Positions 44,919 through 52,625 of a DNA stretch of 64,000 bases are shown here, piece after piece. Under the pieces are notes generated by a model that saw only the letters and a program-made list of their open reading frames with translations, did not search any database and had not been told where the DNA came from. Positions within the stretch are counted from its first letter, which is position 1. Every line of letters begins with the position of its first letter. The translations under genes were made by a program, and so were the position numbers. Source of the stretch: Pseudodesulfovibrio sp. (GTDB lineage Bacteria; Desulfobacterota; Desulfovibrionia; Desulfovibrionales; Desulfovibrionaceae); assembly GCA_016744135.1 (NCBI GenBank), contig JADGEX010000001.1:1437029-1501028 (forward strand), written 5' to 3'.

Positions 44919-45167
44919 ATGTTTGATAAGAACGTGACCAAGGTGGTTCAGGACTGTATCCTCGACAGCGGTATTCAGGCCAAAGTTGTAGCCAAAAAAA
45001 TCAACAAGCCGTATTCCACACTCATGCGTGAAATCAACCCCTTCGATGTCAGCGCTAAACTGGGCGCAGAAACCTTGCTGGAAATCATGAAGGTAACACA
45101 CGACATTCGCCCTTTGAAATATATGGCCACCGAAATGGGTTTCAACCTAGACGGATGTAGCGCATAA
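44919..45167 (+). CDS. Small CII-like (Phage_CP76-type) regulator, copy 1
   Basis: 82 residues. GGGAGGG precedes the ATG at 44919. The helical pattern with NKPYSTLMREINPF and AKLGAETLLEIMKVTHD is that of the phage CII/CP76-like regulatory family: KPYSTL forms the recognition-helix region. It is a close paralogue of the gene at 52161, sharing KPYSTL, NPFD, AKLGAET and KVTH. Expression is driven by a sigma-54 promoter, and it has its own terminator. Not part of a prophage here; no phage genes are near. Likely a host-adopted DNA-binding protein. Confidence 0.75.
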   Translation: MFDKNVTKVVQDCILDSGIQAKVVAKKINKPYSTLMREINPFDVSAKLGAETLLEIMKVTHDIRPLKYMATEMGFNLDGCSA

Positions 45168-45190
45168 TTAAAATTTTCTCGACGCACCCC

Positions 45191-45221
45191 AAGACCGGAC
45201 ACTTAGTCCGGTCTTTTTTTT
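45191..45221 (+). terminator. Terminator of the CII-like gene, copy 1
   Basis: AAGACCGGAC ACTTA GTCCGGTCTT, then TTTTTT. Confidence 0.93.
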
Positions 45222-45300
45222 GCCTCTTTCGTCTTTTATTGACCATTACATCCATAAATTGCTCTGTCGTCTTGCGAAATTTTCATGAACATCATATGAC

Positions 45301-45325
45301 TTTCGTGGTATAAATAAACACGAAA
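45301..45325 (+). promoter_or_regulatory. Possible operator/promoter of the five-gene signalling operon
   Basis: Inverted repeat TTTCGTG-N11-CACGAAA (45301-45307, 45319-45325) with a TATAAA box at 45309-45314 between its arms. The matching -35 (TGAACA, 45286-45291) is weak, so activation or repression by a dimer is plausible. Confidence 0.4.
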
Positions 45326-45338
45326 AAGAGACCGACAG

Positions 45339-47354
45339 ATGACCCCGGACACACGCACGCTGACCAAAGCACATTCTCTCAGCCGCAGAGCCGCCATTCT
45401 GCAAATGGGTCTGATCGGCATCATCGTTCTTTGTTTTTCTGCCGCCATTATTGGATTCAATGCCTACCGGCTAAAACTGCACCTTTCCGATCAAACCCAA
45501 AATATTTCCCATCTAGCCAGAACCAGCCTTGCTTCCGCTGTCTGGCAGGTCGACCACGCTTCAGCTAAAGACTTTATCGACGCGGTCTTTCAGGATGAAA
45601 CGGTAGTGTTTGCACAGGTTGTCACTGGCCGAGAAATCATGGCCGTTAAAACCCGTCCTCGGTTCGCCGACAAAAACTTCACTTTTTTCAAAAACAACCG
45701 ACAATTTCTGACAAGTTCCGTGGAAATCAAAAAATACGGAGACTGGATCGGCACGTTCCGCCTCGCAGTTTCCACGGAGAGATACCATCAGGAAATTGGC
45801 ATTTACGTCATTGCCACCCTGATTCTTGCCATGTTGCTCATCGGGGCGATCTCCCTGACGTCGTATTTATTCACACGGAAAAAGTTTTTTGCCCCGCTCA
45901 AACGAATTGAGACATCCGCAGCCTTTATCGCGGACGGGGATCTTGATGCCTACATCGACACCTCTGCTCCCAATGAACTCGGAAATCTTGCACGAGCTAT
46001 TGATGACATGCGAGAATCCCTTCGCCACCTCATTGATGACCTTCAGGAAGCCAACTCCAAACTGCAAAACCACCAAAATATCCTGGAAACAACCGTCAAA
46101 AAACGCACCGAAGAACTTGAGGCCAAGAACCTTTCTTTGAACGCGGCACTCGAAGAAATACGCAATTCCAAAAAAACCGCTGAAGTCGCCAACCAGGCAA
46201 AGAGTAGTTTTCTCGCGAGCATGAGCCACGAAATTCGCACACCTATGAATGCCATCCTCGGTATGGCCGATATTCTCTGGGAAACAAAACTCTCCGAAGA
46301 TCAAGCAAAATATGTCAATGTTTTCCGCACTGCCGGAGAAAGCCTTTTGGAAATCCTCGACGATATTCTGGACTTGTCAAAAATTGAAGCCGGACATTTG
46401 AAGCTGGAGTCCACATGGTTCTCACTCAAAGAAACTATGGACAAAATGTGCACCATCATTAACACCAAGGCACAACAAAAAGGGCTGTCGCTGGCCTGCA
46501 CAATTCCTCCGCAAGTTCCTGATCGGCTGCAAGGTGATCCAACACGACTCAGACAGATCTTACTCAATCTGCTCGGTAACGCCGTCAAATTTACCGACTC
46601 CGGCTCCGTAAATCTCGCGGTTCAAACAGCACCCGGTCCCGCTGGCAAAACCACCCTCCAATTTTCCATTACGGACACGGGTATGGGAATATCCGGCGAC
46701 AAACTCTCTACAATTTTCGATTCCTTTACCCAAGCGGACAGTTCCACGACCCGCGAATTCGGCGGCACTGGCCTAGGGCTGGCCATCAGTAAACAATTGA
46801 CACAGCTTATGGATGGACGCATCTGGGCAGAAAGCACACCGGGACGCGGCAGCACGTTCCACTTTACTGTCTGTTTCAACGCTGACTCAAAAGCCGAATC
46901 AAGCCCCGGCGAGGGACTGATTGAAGGCGATGAAAAGCCGTTGCCCGAGACAAACATCCTCATGATGGAAGATTCCAAATACAACGCTTTCGTCATCCAG
47001 ACCTATTTAAAAGGCACGCAATGTCTCCTAACCGTGGTGGAAAACGGCAAGGAAGGATTTGAAATTTTCAAACAGGGCGGATGGGACCTGATTCTCATGG
47101 ATATTCAAATGCCACTGATGGACGGTTATTCAACTACACAGGCTATCCGTACATGGGAATCCGAACAAAACGCCACCCCCATTCCCATTGCCGCAATGAC
47201 GGCGCACGCACTGGAGGAAGATGCCAAACGATGCCTCGACGCAGGAGCAAATCTGCATATCCCCAAGCCGGTCAAAAAAAGCACACTTTTTGATGCCATT
47301 CGCCAAATGACAGACTCAACATCTACCAAGAACACGGGGACTGATAATGACTAA
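45339..47354 (+). CDS. Hybrid sensor histidine kinase (HAMP-HisKA-HATPase-REC)
   Basis: 671 residues. Membrane helices at about 20-42 and 153-176 flank a small periplasmic sensor of about 110 residues, followed by HAMP (about 180-235) and a coiled coil. HisKA holds FLASMSHEIRTPMNAIL, HATPase_c has NLLGNAVKF, DTGMGIS and GTGLGLAISKQ, and REC (about 545-660) has the phosphoacceptor in ILMDIQMPLMDGY. First gene of the operon. It overlaps the next gene by 8 bases. No separate response regulator is encoded in the operon, so the output might be the PP2C protein or a distant partner. Confidence 0.93.
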   Translation: MTPDTRTLTKAHSLSRRAAILQMGLIGIIVLCFSAAIIGFNAYRLKLHLSDQTQNISHLARTSLASAVWQVDHASAKDFIDAVFQDETVVFAQVVTGREIMAVKTRPRFADKNFTFFKNNRQFLTSSVEIKKYGDWIGTFRLAVSTERYHQEIGIYVIATLILAMLLIGAISLTSYLFTRKKFFAPLKRIETSAAFIADGDLDAYIDTSAPNELGNLARAIDDMRESLRHLIDDLQEANSKLQNHQNILETTVKKRTEELEAKNLSLNAALEEIRNSKKTAEVANQAKSSFLASMSHEIRTPMNAILGMADILWETKLSEDQAKYVNVFRTAGESLLEILDDILDLSKIEAGHLKLESTWFSLKETMDKMCTIINTKAQQKGLSLACTIPPQVPDRLQGDPTRLRQILLNLLGNAVKFTDSGSVNLAVQTAPGPAGKTTLQFSITDTGMGISGDKLSTIFDSFTQADSSTTREFGGTGLGLAISKQLTQLMDGRIWAESTPGRGSTFHFTVCFNADSKAESSPGEGLIEGDEKPLPETNILMMEDSKYNAFVIQTYLKGTQCLLTVVENGKEGFEIFKQGGWDLILMDIQMPLMDGYSTTQAIRTWESEQNATPIPIAAMTAHALEEDAKRCLDAGANLHIPKPVKKSTLFDAIRQMTDSTSTKNTGTDND

Positions 47355-47853
47355 ACCGACTCTCATCTGGTGCCATGGTTCTCTCAGCCACCCCTGGGGA
47401 GCCAAGAGCAAAGCCTTGGCGGCAACGGCTAAAGAGTTGGGATTGTCCATGGAAGCCCCAAACTTTCAAAATATTGAAAATGCGGACGAACGGGTTGAGC
47501 ATCTTGTAAAACGCCTGAAAGCACTTGATGGTCCACCCATTCTTATTGGATCGAGCATGGGAGGATATGTCGCTGCAGCGGCTGCCATGCATGTGAAAAC
47601 CAAAGGCCTTTTTCTGTTGGCTCCGGCTTTCTATCTTCAAGGTTATGCCCTGCACGTCTTCACTAACCTGCCAAAAAAGCTTACAGTTATTCATGGATGG
47701 ACCGATGACGTCGTCCCCGTTGACAATTCTTTGCGCTTTGCCAAAACCCACAAGGCGAATCTCCACGTCTTCAACGACACACACAGGTTAGAAAACAGCA
47801 CGGACAGACTGTGCGCGATATTCAACCGTTTCCTGATAACTGTCACAGCCTAG
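47347..47853 (+). CDS. Small alpha/beta hydrolase
   Basis: 168 residues, short for the fold and without a lid domain. TLIWCHGSLSHPWGAKS is the oxyanion-hole region, GSSMGGY the nucleophile elbow (Ser about 75), GWTDDVVP holds the acid, and DTHRLEN gives the catalytic His. This resembles the KANL3/Tex30-like and YqiA-type small hydrolases. Substrate unknown. The start overlaps the kinase stop by 8 bases, and the frame ends 14 bases before the rhodanese gene, so it is translationally coupled. Confidence 0.78.
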   Translation: MTKPTLIWCHGSLSHPWGAKSKALAATAKELGLSMEAPNFQNIENADERVEHLVKRLKALDGPPILIGSSMGGYVAAAAAMHVKTKGLFLLAPAFYLQGYALHVFTNLPKKLTVIHGWTDDVVPVDNSLRFAKTHKANLHVFNDTHRLENSTDRLCAIFNRFLITVTA

Positions 47854-47867
47854 AGTTAAAAAAAACC

Positions 47868-49031
47868 ATGCACACGCACTCGCACACATTTCCATTCCTC
47901 GCGATCCTCATGATTGTGACACTTCTGTGCCCGCTCATACCGGCCCACGCTCAGGAAGATTTTCCACTGCGCCCATATTACCCGGAAGTCACCCCCATCA
48001 CGACAGACAAACTCATGGCAGAGTATGATATAACCGTGATCGTCGACATCCGATCTCGACTCGAATACGAGGTTGCCCGCATCAACAAGGCAATTCTCCT
48101 CCCCCTCACCTTAGAAAACTTTGCCGACAAACTGGAAGAAGTCCGTCCAAAACACAGCGCAAAACCAATGGCCTTTTATTGTAACGGTCATTCCTGCGCC
48201 AAAAGCTATCAGGCGGCCCAGCTCGCCCTCTCCCTCGGATTCGAAAACGTTTTCGTATATGACGGTGGCATTTTTGACTGGATTACCGCCATCCCGAAAA
48301 GGGGAACGCTCATGGGGGAAACACCGGCCCGCGCAGACCGTATTATCGATTCCCAAAAATTTCTCCAGCACCAGATTTCCTATGACGAATTCTTGGCTGC
48401 TTCCAAAGAACCAAACACGGTTGTCATTGATATCCGTGATCCATTCCAACGAGACAGCGGCCCCAGAATCGACGACATTCGCAACATCCCGCTGGACCCA
48501 CTCCTTGACCTTGTAACATCTCGTATCTGGACAGAAAAAAAACTCCTCTTTTTTGATGCCGTCGGCAAACAAATTCGTTGGCTGCAATACTTCCTGAACG
48601 CTTATGATTACTTCGATTACGCGTTCCTCGAAGGCGGCATGCGTGCCATTGCCAACGATCCCACCAAGATCAAACCCGTCATTGAAACCGACCAGACAGT
48701 CATTACCAGCCAGTCCATGCTTCTCAAACTGACGGCAGATCAACGACTGGACAATGCCGATCGCAAAGTCATCAGTTATCTGCTTGCCAACATCAAATTC
48801 AACAATTACGTGGTAATCGACATTAATGACGTCAGCCGGGACACGGGTATCAGCTCATCCCTGCTTACCAATTCAATGAAAAAACTCACCACTTTCGGTT
48901 ACGCAACACACTCGATAATGCAAGGGATGCTCATCGCACAGGTTGACCCGCGTCTAGCCTGGAAAGGCGACCCCGACAGCCCACTCTGGAATCACAAAGT
49001 CAAGGAATTCGATGCTGCCATTCAACAATAG
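47868..49031 (+). CDS. Exported/anchored tandem-rhodanese protein with helix-turn-helix-like C-terminus
   Basis: 387 residues from the ATG at 47868. The N-terminal hydrophobic segment (FPFLAILMIVTLLCPLIPAHA) is a signal peptide or anchor. Rhodanese 1 (about 35-150) has a Cys loop YCNGHSCAKSYQ; rhodanese 2 (about 165-270) has LFFDAVGKQIRW and lacks the catalytic Cys. Residues about 305-355, with DINDVSRDTGISSSLLTNSM, look like a winged helix-turn-helix, which is odd in an exported protein. Its stop lies inside the start of the THI5-like gene (20-base overlap). It may bind sulfur species in the periplasm as a sensor. Confidence 0.8.
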   Translation: MHTHSHTFPFLAILMIVTLLCPLIPAHAQEDFPLRPYYPEVTPITTDKLMAEYDITVIVDIRSRLEYEVARINKAILLPLTLENFADKLEEVRPKHSAKPMAFYCNGHSCAKSYQAAQLALSLGFENVFVYDGGIFDWITAIPKRGTLMGETPARADRIIDSQKFLQHQISYDEFLAASKEPNTVVIDIRDPFQRDSGPRIDDIRNIPLDPLLDLVTSRIWTEKKLLFFDAVGKQIRWLQYFLNAYDYFDYAFLEGGMRAIANDPTKIKPVIETDQTVITSQSMLLKLTADQRLDNADRKVISYLLANIKFNNYVVIDINDVSRDTGISSSLLTNSMKKLTTFGYATHSIMQGMLIAQVDPRLAWKGDPDSPLWNHKVKEFDAAIQQ

Positions 49032-50013
49032 ATCGACTAAAATCCCAGGGACAACGGCTTGTACCATGTTGCTGATTGCGGCCTTGGCCGTCGCATTGTC
49101 CCCTGTCTATGCGCAGGCTTTGGACAAGACGAGCCTTGTTCTGCAGTGGCTTCCACAGGCTCAATTTGCCGGATATTTCGTAGCCAAGGACAAAGGTTTC
49201 TATGAGGAAGAAGGCATTGACCTCACCCTTATATCTGGTGGCCCGGATGTACTTGCCAGTGAACAACTCGACGCTGGCAACGCGGAATTCGCCACCCTAT
49301 TTCTCACAACAGGTCTACAACGAAGGACAACCCTGCCTATCGTCAACATCGGCCAGTTCGTGCAACGGTCGGCACTCATGCTCATTGCCAAAAAATCCTC
49401 GTGCATTACCTCGTTCAAAGACTTGAATGGCAAAAAAATCGGCCTGTGGGGTAACGAATTCCAAATTCAGGCTCGAGCCCTCTTTCGTCAAATGAACCTC
49501 AAGGTAACAGTGGTTCCGCAGTCCTCTTCGCTTGACCTATTCCTGCGCGGCGGAGTCCATGCAGCCTCAGGCATGTGGTATAATGAATATCACACACTTC
49601 TTACCTACGGTCTTGATGAAGAAGAACTCCACCCCTTGTTTTTCAATGATGCCGGCCTAAATTTCCCGGAAGATGGCATATACTGTCTGGAACAAACGGT
49701 CGAAATGCGCCCCGAACTGTGCCAAAAGCTGGTCCGGGCCACCATCAAGGGTTGGGAATACACCTTTGCCCATCAGGATGAAGCTCTCGATATAGTCATG
49801 CACCGCATGCAATCAGCTAGAGTCCCGGCAAACCGCGCACATCAGCGATGGATGCTGAAACGAATGGAAGATATCATCATGACCGATGAAGCCGCCACCA
49901 TGGGAGTCCTTCGCAAGGACGACTTTGAACGGGTTCGTCAAACGTTGCTGGATACCGGTTTTCTGGATACAGCCCCAACTTTCGAAGAATTCTACAAAGG
50001 GGCACTCCAATGA
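49012..50013 (+). CDS. NMT1/THI5-like periplasmic binding protein
   Basis: 333 residues with a signal peptide (TTACTMLLIAALAVALSPVYA). The motif LQWLPQAQFAGYFVAKDKGFYEEEG is characteristic of the NrtA/SsuA/THI5-like family (split here: LQWLPQAQFAGYF and AKDKGFYEEEG). DAGNAEFATLF and the hinge LNGKKIGLW follow. Relatives bind thiamine precursors, nitrate or sulfonates. No permease or ATPase is nearby; instead its stop overlaps the start of a Cache-HAMP-PP2C gene (ATGA), so it is probably the ligand-binding part of a sensory system. Confidence 0.85.
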   Translation: MLPFNNRSTKIPGTTACTMLLIAALAVALSPVYAQALDKTSLVLQWLPQAQFAGYFVAKDKGFYEEEGIDLTLISGGPDVLASEQLDAGNAEFATLFLTTGLQRRTTLPIVNIGQFVQRSALMLIAKKSSCITSFKDLNGKKIGLWGNEFQIQARALFRQMNLKVTVVPQSSSLDLFLRGGVHAASGMWYNEYHTLLTYGLDEEELHPLFFNDAGLNFPEDGIYCLEQTVEMRPELCQKLVRATIKGWEYTFAHQDEALDIVMHRMQSARVPANRAHQRWMLKRMEDIIMTDEAATMGVLRKDDFERVRQTLLDTGFLDTAPTFEEFYKGALQ

Positions 50014-51938
50014 AACGTTGGCCTATTGCTTTCAAACTCACGCTTTTCATCCTATCCTGCGCCTTCGTTATCGTAGGAGCCATCGTAGGGTATAACTACT
50101 ATTACTCTCGCGATATCATCCTTCGCCAAACACGGGACAATTCGCGTCTTCTCGCTCGCGAAACCGCAGGCAGCATAGACGCGACGCTTTACAGCGTACA
50201 AAAAGTTGCTGAAAACATTGCGTTTTCCCTTGAAGACGCGACCATGACTTCGCAAGAAATTTTGGAACTTAATCGCCGGGTACTAGCAAACAATCCCGAA
50301 ATATACGGTATGGCGATAGCCTTTGAACCGTATTCTCTCGAACCGGACAAACTTTACTTCGCACCATACTATTTCCGTTCCGGTGGCCGCATCGGTTTCA
50401 CCATGCTCGGAGATGCAAAATACAGATATTTTTACATGGATTGGTACCAGTTGCCCAAAGAACTGGGACACCCGGTCTGGACTGAACCATATTTTGACGA
50501 AGGCGGCGGCGGTGTTGTAATGGCGACTTATGCTGTACCTTTTTTCCGAACAAAGAACGGAAAAACCACCTTTGCTGGTGTTGTCACAGCAGATATTTCT
50601 CTGAGTAAACTTCAGGAAAGAGTGGCAAAAATCCGTATCTTTGACACTGGATACGCCTTCCTGCTTTCCCGACACGGGACTTTCATCACACACCCGGATC
50701 GTCGACTGGTCATGAATCAAACCATTTTCTCGCTGGCTGAAGAACTCGGTTCTGACCGGCTCCGCAAACTGGGCCAGGACATGCTTTCTGGCGTGACCTC
50801 ATTCGTGGCAGCCGGCAAGGCCATCAATGATCAGGAATGTTACCTGTACTCGAAAGGCCTTGAATATGGCGGCTGGTCTCTAGGCATTCTCTTTCCCAAA
50901 GATGAAATGCTGGCCGATGTCCACAGTCTTTCGAAAACCATGGGCTTGATAGGTCTGGCAGGCTTTGCTCTTCTTGCTTTTGTCACCATGGGCATCGCGC
51001 GACGTATCACACACCCTCTGCGTCAATTGTCGGGAGCCGCCCGTGAAATTGCCTCTGGAGATCTGGACGTCATGCTTCCCGAAATATCCAGCCGTGATGA
51101 AGTAGGCGACCTGACGGACTCCTTCCGTTACATGAAGGCGTCCCTCAAGGAATTCATTCAGGATCTGACCTCCACAACAGCGGCCAAGGAACGTATCGAG
51201 TCCGAACTCCGCATTGCCCGCGAAATACAAATGGGTATCCTACCCAAGCTCTTCCCGGCCTTTCCTGAACGCAAGGAATTCGAGGTATTCGCTTCCATTG
51301 AACCAGCCAAGGAAGTTGGAGGAGACCTCTACGACTTCTTCTTCGTGGATGAAAAGCATTTCTGTTTCCTGGTAGGCGATGTCTCCGGCAAAGGCGTCCC
51401 CGCTGCCTTTTTTATGGCCGTGACCAAAACATTGCTCAAGGTTGTCTCAGAAAAGGGACTCAACCCCGGTGAGGTTCTGACCAAAGTCAACGCCGATCTT
51501 TCTGCCGATAACGAATCCTGTATGTTTGTCACCTTGTTCCTGGCTGTCATGAACATCGAAACCGGCGAAATCAAATATGCCAATGCCGGTCACAATCCTC
51601 CCGTCTTTATGCCATGCGGAGGCACACCTGAATGGATTCCGCCTTTTGGCGAACCAGTTGCAGGCATCATGGAGGACATGGAGTACTCGACCAAGACCAT
51701 GACCATGAAAAAAGGGGATATCATGTTCATCTACACCGATGGTGTAACTGAAGCCATGAATCCGGACAAAAAACTCTACTCAGAAGACCGCCTCATGAAT
51801 CTGCTTGTTTCCATGGAAGAACCGTTCGCGCCCAAGTTGGTCAAAGACGTTAATAGTTCAATTAAAGAGTTTACACTCGGAGCCGAACAGTCAGACGACA
51901 TCACCATGCTCGCTATGCAATTCATGGGTAAGTGCTAG
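50010..51938 (+). CDS. Cache-HAMP-PP2C (SpoIIE-type) serine phosphatase
   Basis: 642 residues. A membrane helix (about 8-30) and a second at about 310-335 flank a double-Cache sensor (with YFYMDWYQLPKELG and TAFAGVV-like strand FAGVVTADISLSKL). HAMP (about 335-385) and a short coiled coil lead to the RsbU/SpoIIE phosphatase (about 400-642) with KEVGGDLYDFFF, VGDVSGKGVPAA, YANAGHNPP and YTDGVTEA, all metal-binding aspartates in place. It would dephosphorylate a serine/threonine of an anti-sigma-factor antagonist type protein. Start overlaps the previous stop as ATGA. Last gene of the operon. Confidence 0.92.
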   Translation: MKRWPIAFKLTLFILSCAFVIVGAIVGYNYYYSRDIILRQTRDNSRLLARETAGSIDATLYSVQKVAENIAFSLEDATMTSQEILELNRRVLANNPEIYGMAIAFEPYSLEPDKLYFAPYYFRSGGRIGFTMLGDAKYRYFYMDWYQLPKELGHPVWTEPYFDEGGGGVVMATYAVPFFRTKNGKTTFAGVVTADISLSKLQERVAKIRIFDTGYAFLLSRHGTFITHPDRRLVMNQTIFSLAEELGSDRLRKLGQDMLSGVTSFVAAGKAINDQECYLYSKGLEYGGWSLGILFPKDEMLADVHSLSKTMGLIGLAGFALLAFVTMGIARRITHPLRQLSGAAREIASGDLDVMLPEISSRDEVGDLTDSFRYMKASLKEFIQDLTSTTAAKERIESELRIAREIQMGILPKLFPAFPERKEFEVFASIEPAKEVGGDLYDFFFVDEKHFCFLVGDVSGKGVPAAFFMAVTKTLLKVVSEKGLNPGEVLTKVNADLSADNESCMFVTLFLAVMNIETGEIKYANAGHNPPVFMPCGGTPEWIPPFGEPVAGIMEDMEYSTKTMTMKKGDIMFIYTDGVTEAMNPDKKLYSEDRLMNLLVSMEEPFAPKLVKDVNSSIKEFTLGAEQSDDITMLAMQFMGKC

Positions 51939-51974
51939 AAATAAAAAACAAACTATACGAATAAAGAACCAAAG

Positions 51975-52011
51975 CCCCTCATTCTCCTATACTATATAGA
52001 GGAATGAGGGG
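51975..52011 (+). terminator. Hairpin after the five-gene operon
   Basis: CCCCTCATTC pairs with GAATGAGGGG, and CCTATA/TATAGAGG continues the stem with small mismatches. There is no T-run after it, so it may be a weak terminator or a 3'-end protecting structure. Confidence 0.5.
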
Positions 52012-52160
52012 TAACGTGTTGTAGTTTCACTACAAAGGTTCCTTTTTTCTCTCATTCATCAAAGAACTTCCCCCTTTTTTTACTTTTCGTTGGCACAAAA
52101 ATGAAAAAGGGAGTAACTTTCACCACAAGGCAGAAAAATTCAACATGTGGGGGGTAAAGC

Positions 52161-52466
52161 ATGTTTGAGAAGAATCTGACCAAGAAAATGCAGGACGTGG
52201 TCCTGGAGGGTCGCATTCCGGCCAAGGAAGTGTCCCGAGTCATCAGGAAGCCGTATTCGACACTGCTTCGTGAGCTCAATCCGTTTGACACACATGCCAA
52301 ACTTGGCGCCGAAACCATGTTCGAAATTGTGAAGGTAACGCACAACGTTGCCATCATTGAATTCATGGCTCGGGAAATGGGTTACACCCTCATGCCTGTT
52401 GAGGGCGTGAAAACGGGCAAGCCCCGGTCAACCAACCTCATGCGCGGTCGGGAAGCTACCATGTAG
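52161..52466 (+). CDS. Small CII-like (Phage_CP76-type) regulator, copy 2
   Basis: 101 residues; GGGGGG precedes the ATG at 52161. The first 80 residues align throughout with the 44919 protein (RKPYSTLLRELNPFD, AKLGAETMFEIVKVTH), then a basic tail of about 20 residues, RSTNLMRGREATM, is extra. The TGGCAC at 52091 upstream is not followed by the sigma-54 -12 element, so its control differs from copy 1. The two copies bracket the five-gene signalling operon, which suggests an old duplication or a regulatory pair (inference). Confidence 0.75.
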   Translation: MFEKNLTKKMQDVVLEGRIPAKEVSRVIRKPYSTLLRELNPFDTHAKLGAETMFEIVKVTHNVAIIEFMAREMGYTLMPVEGVKTGKPRSTNLMRGREATM

Positions 52467-52493
52467 CGCCCAGCCGAACCACACGTCGAGCGT

Positions 52494-52518
52494 CCCGGGA
52501 TGCTTCACGCATCTCGGG
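52494..52518 (+). other. Hairpin between CII-like gene and aldolase
   Basis: CCCGGGATGC TTCAC GCATCTCGGG, 10 pairs with one G-T. No T-run follows, so it may cut readthrough only in part. Confidence 0.5.
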
Positions 52519-52552
52519 GCTTCGGCATGGGCATTCCCAAATCACAACTTAC

Positions 52553-52577
52553 CGTTTCATTTTGACTTTATGAAACG
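52553..52577 (+). promoter_or_regulatory. Possible operator/promoter of the aldolase gene
   Basis: Perfect inverted repeat CGTTTCAT-N9-ATGAAACG (52553-52560, 52570-52577). TTGACT at 52562-52567 could be a -35 box, with TCTACT at 52585-52590 as -10 (17-base spacer), so the repeat would overlap the -35. Confidence 0.4.
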
Positions 52578-52625
52578 TTTGGTTTCTACTGTCTGTTGTA
52601 CACAAACGCTCCAAGGAGGAAGGGC

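Noticed and set aside
52091..52105. Possible sigma-54 promoter before the second CII-like gene
   Set aside because: TGGCAC is present, but the -12 position reads TGAA instead of TTGC, so the essential GC is missing.
44919..52466. Prophage or prophage remnant, suggested by the two CII-like genes
   Set aside because: No integrase, structural, lysis or replication phage gene lies between or around them; all neighbours are cellular signalling or metabolic genes.
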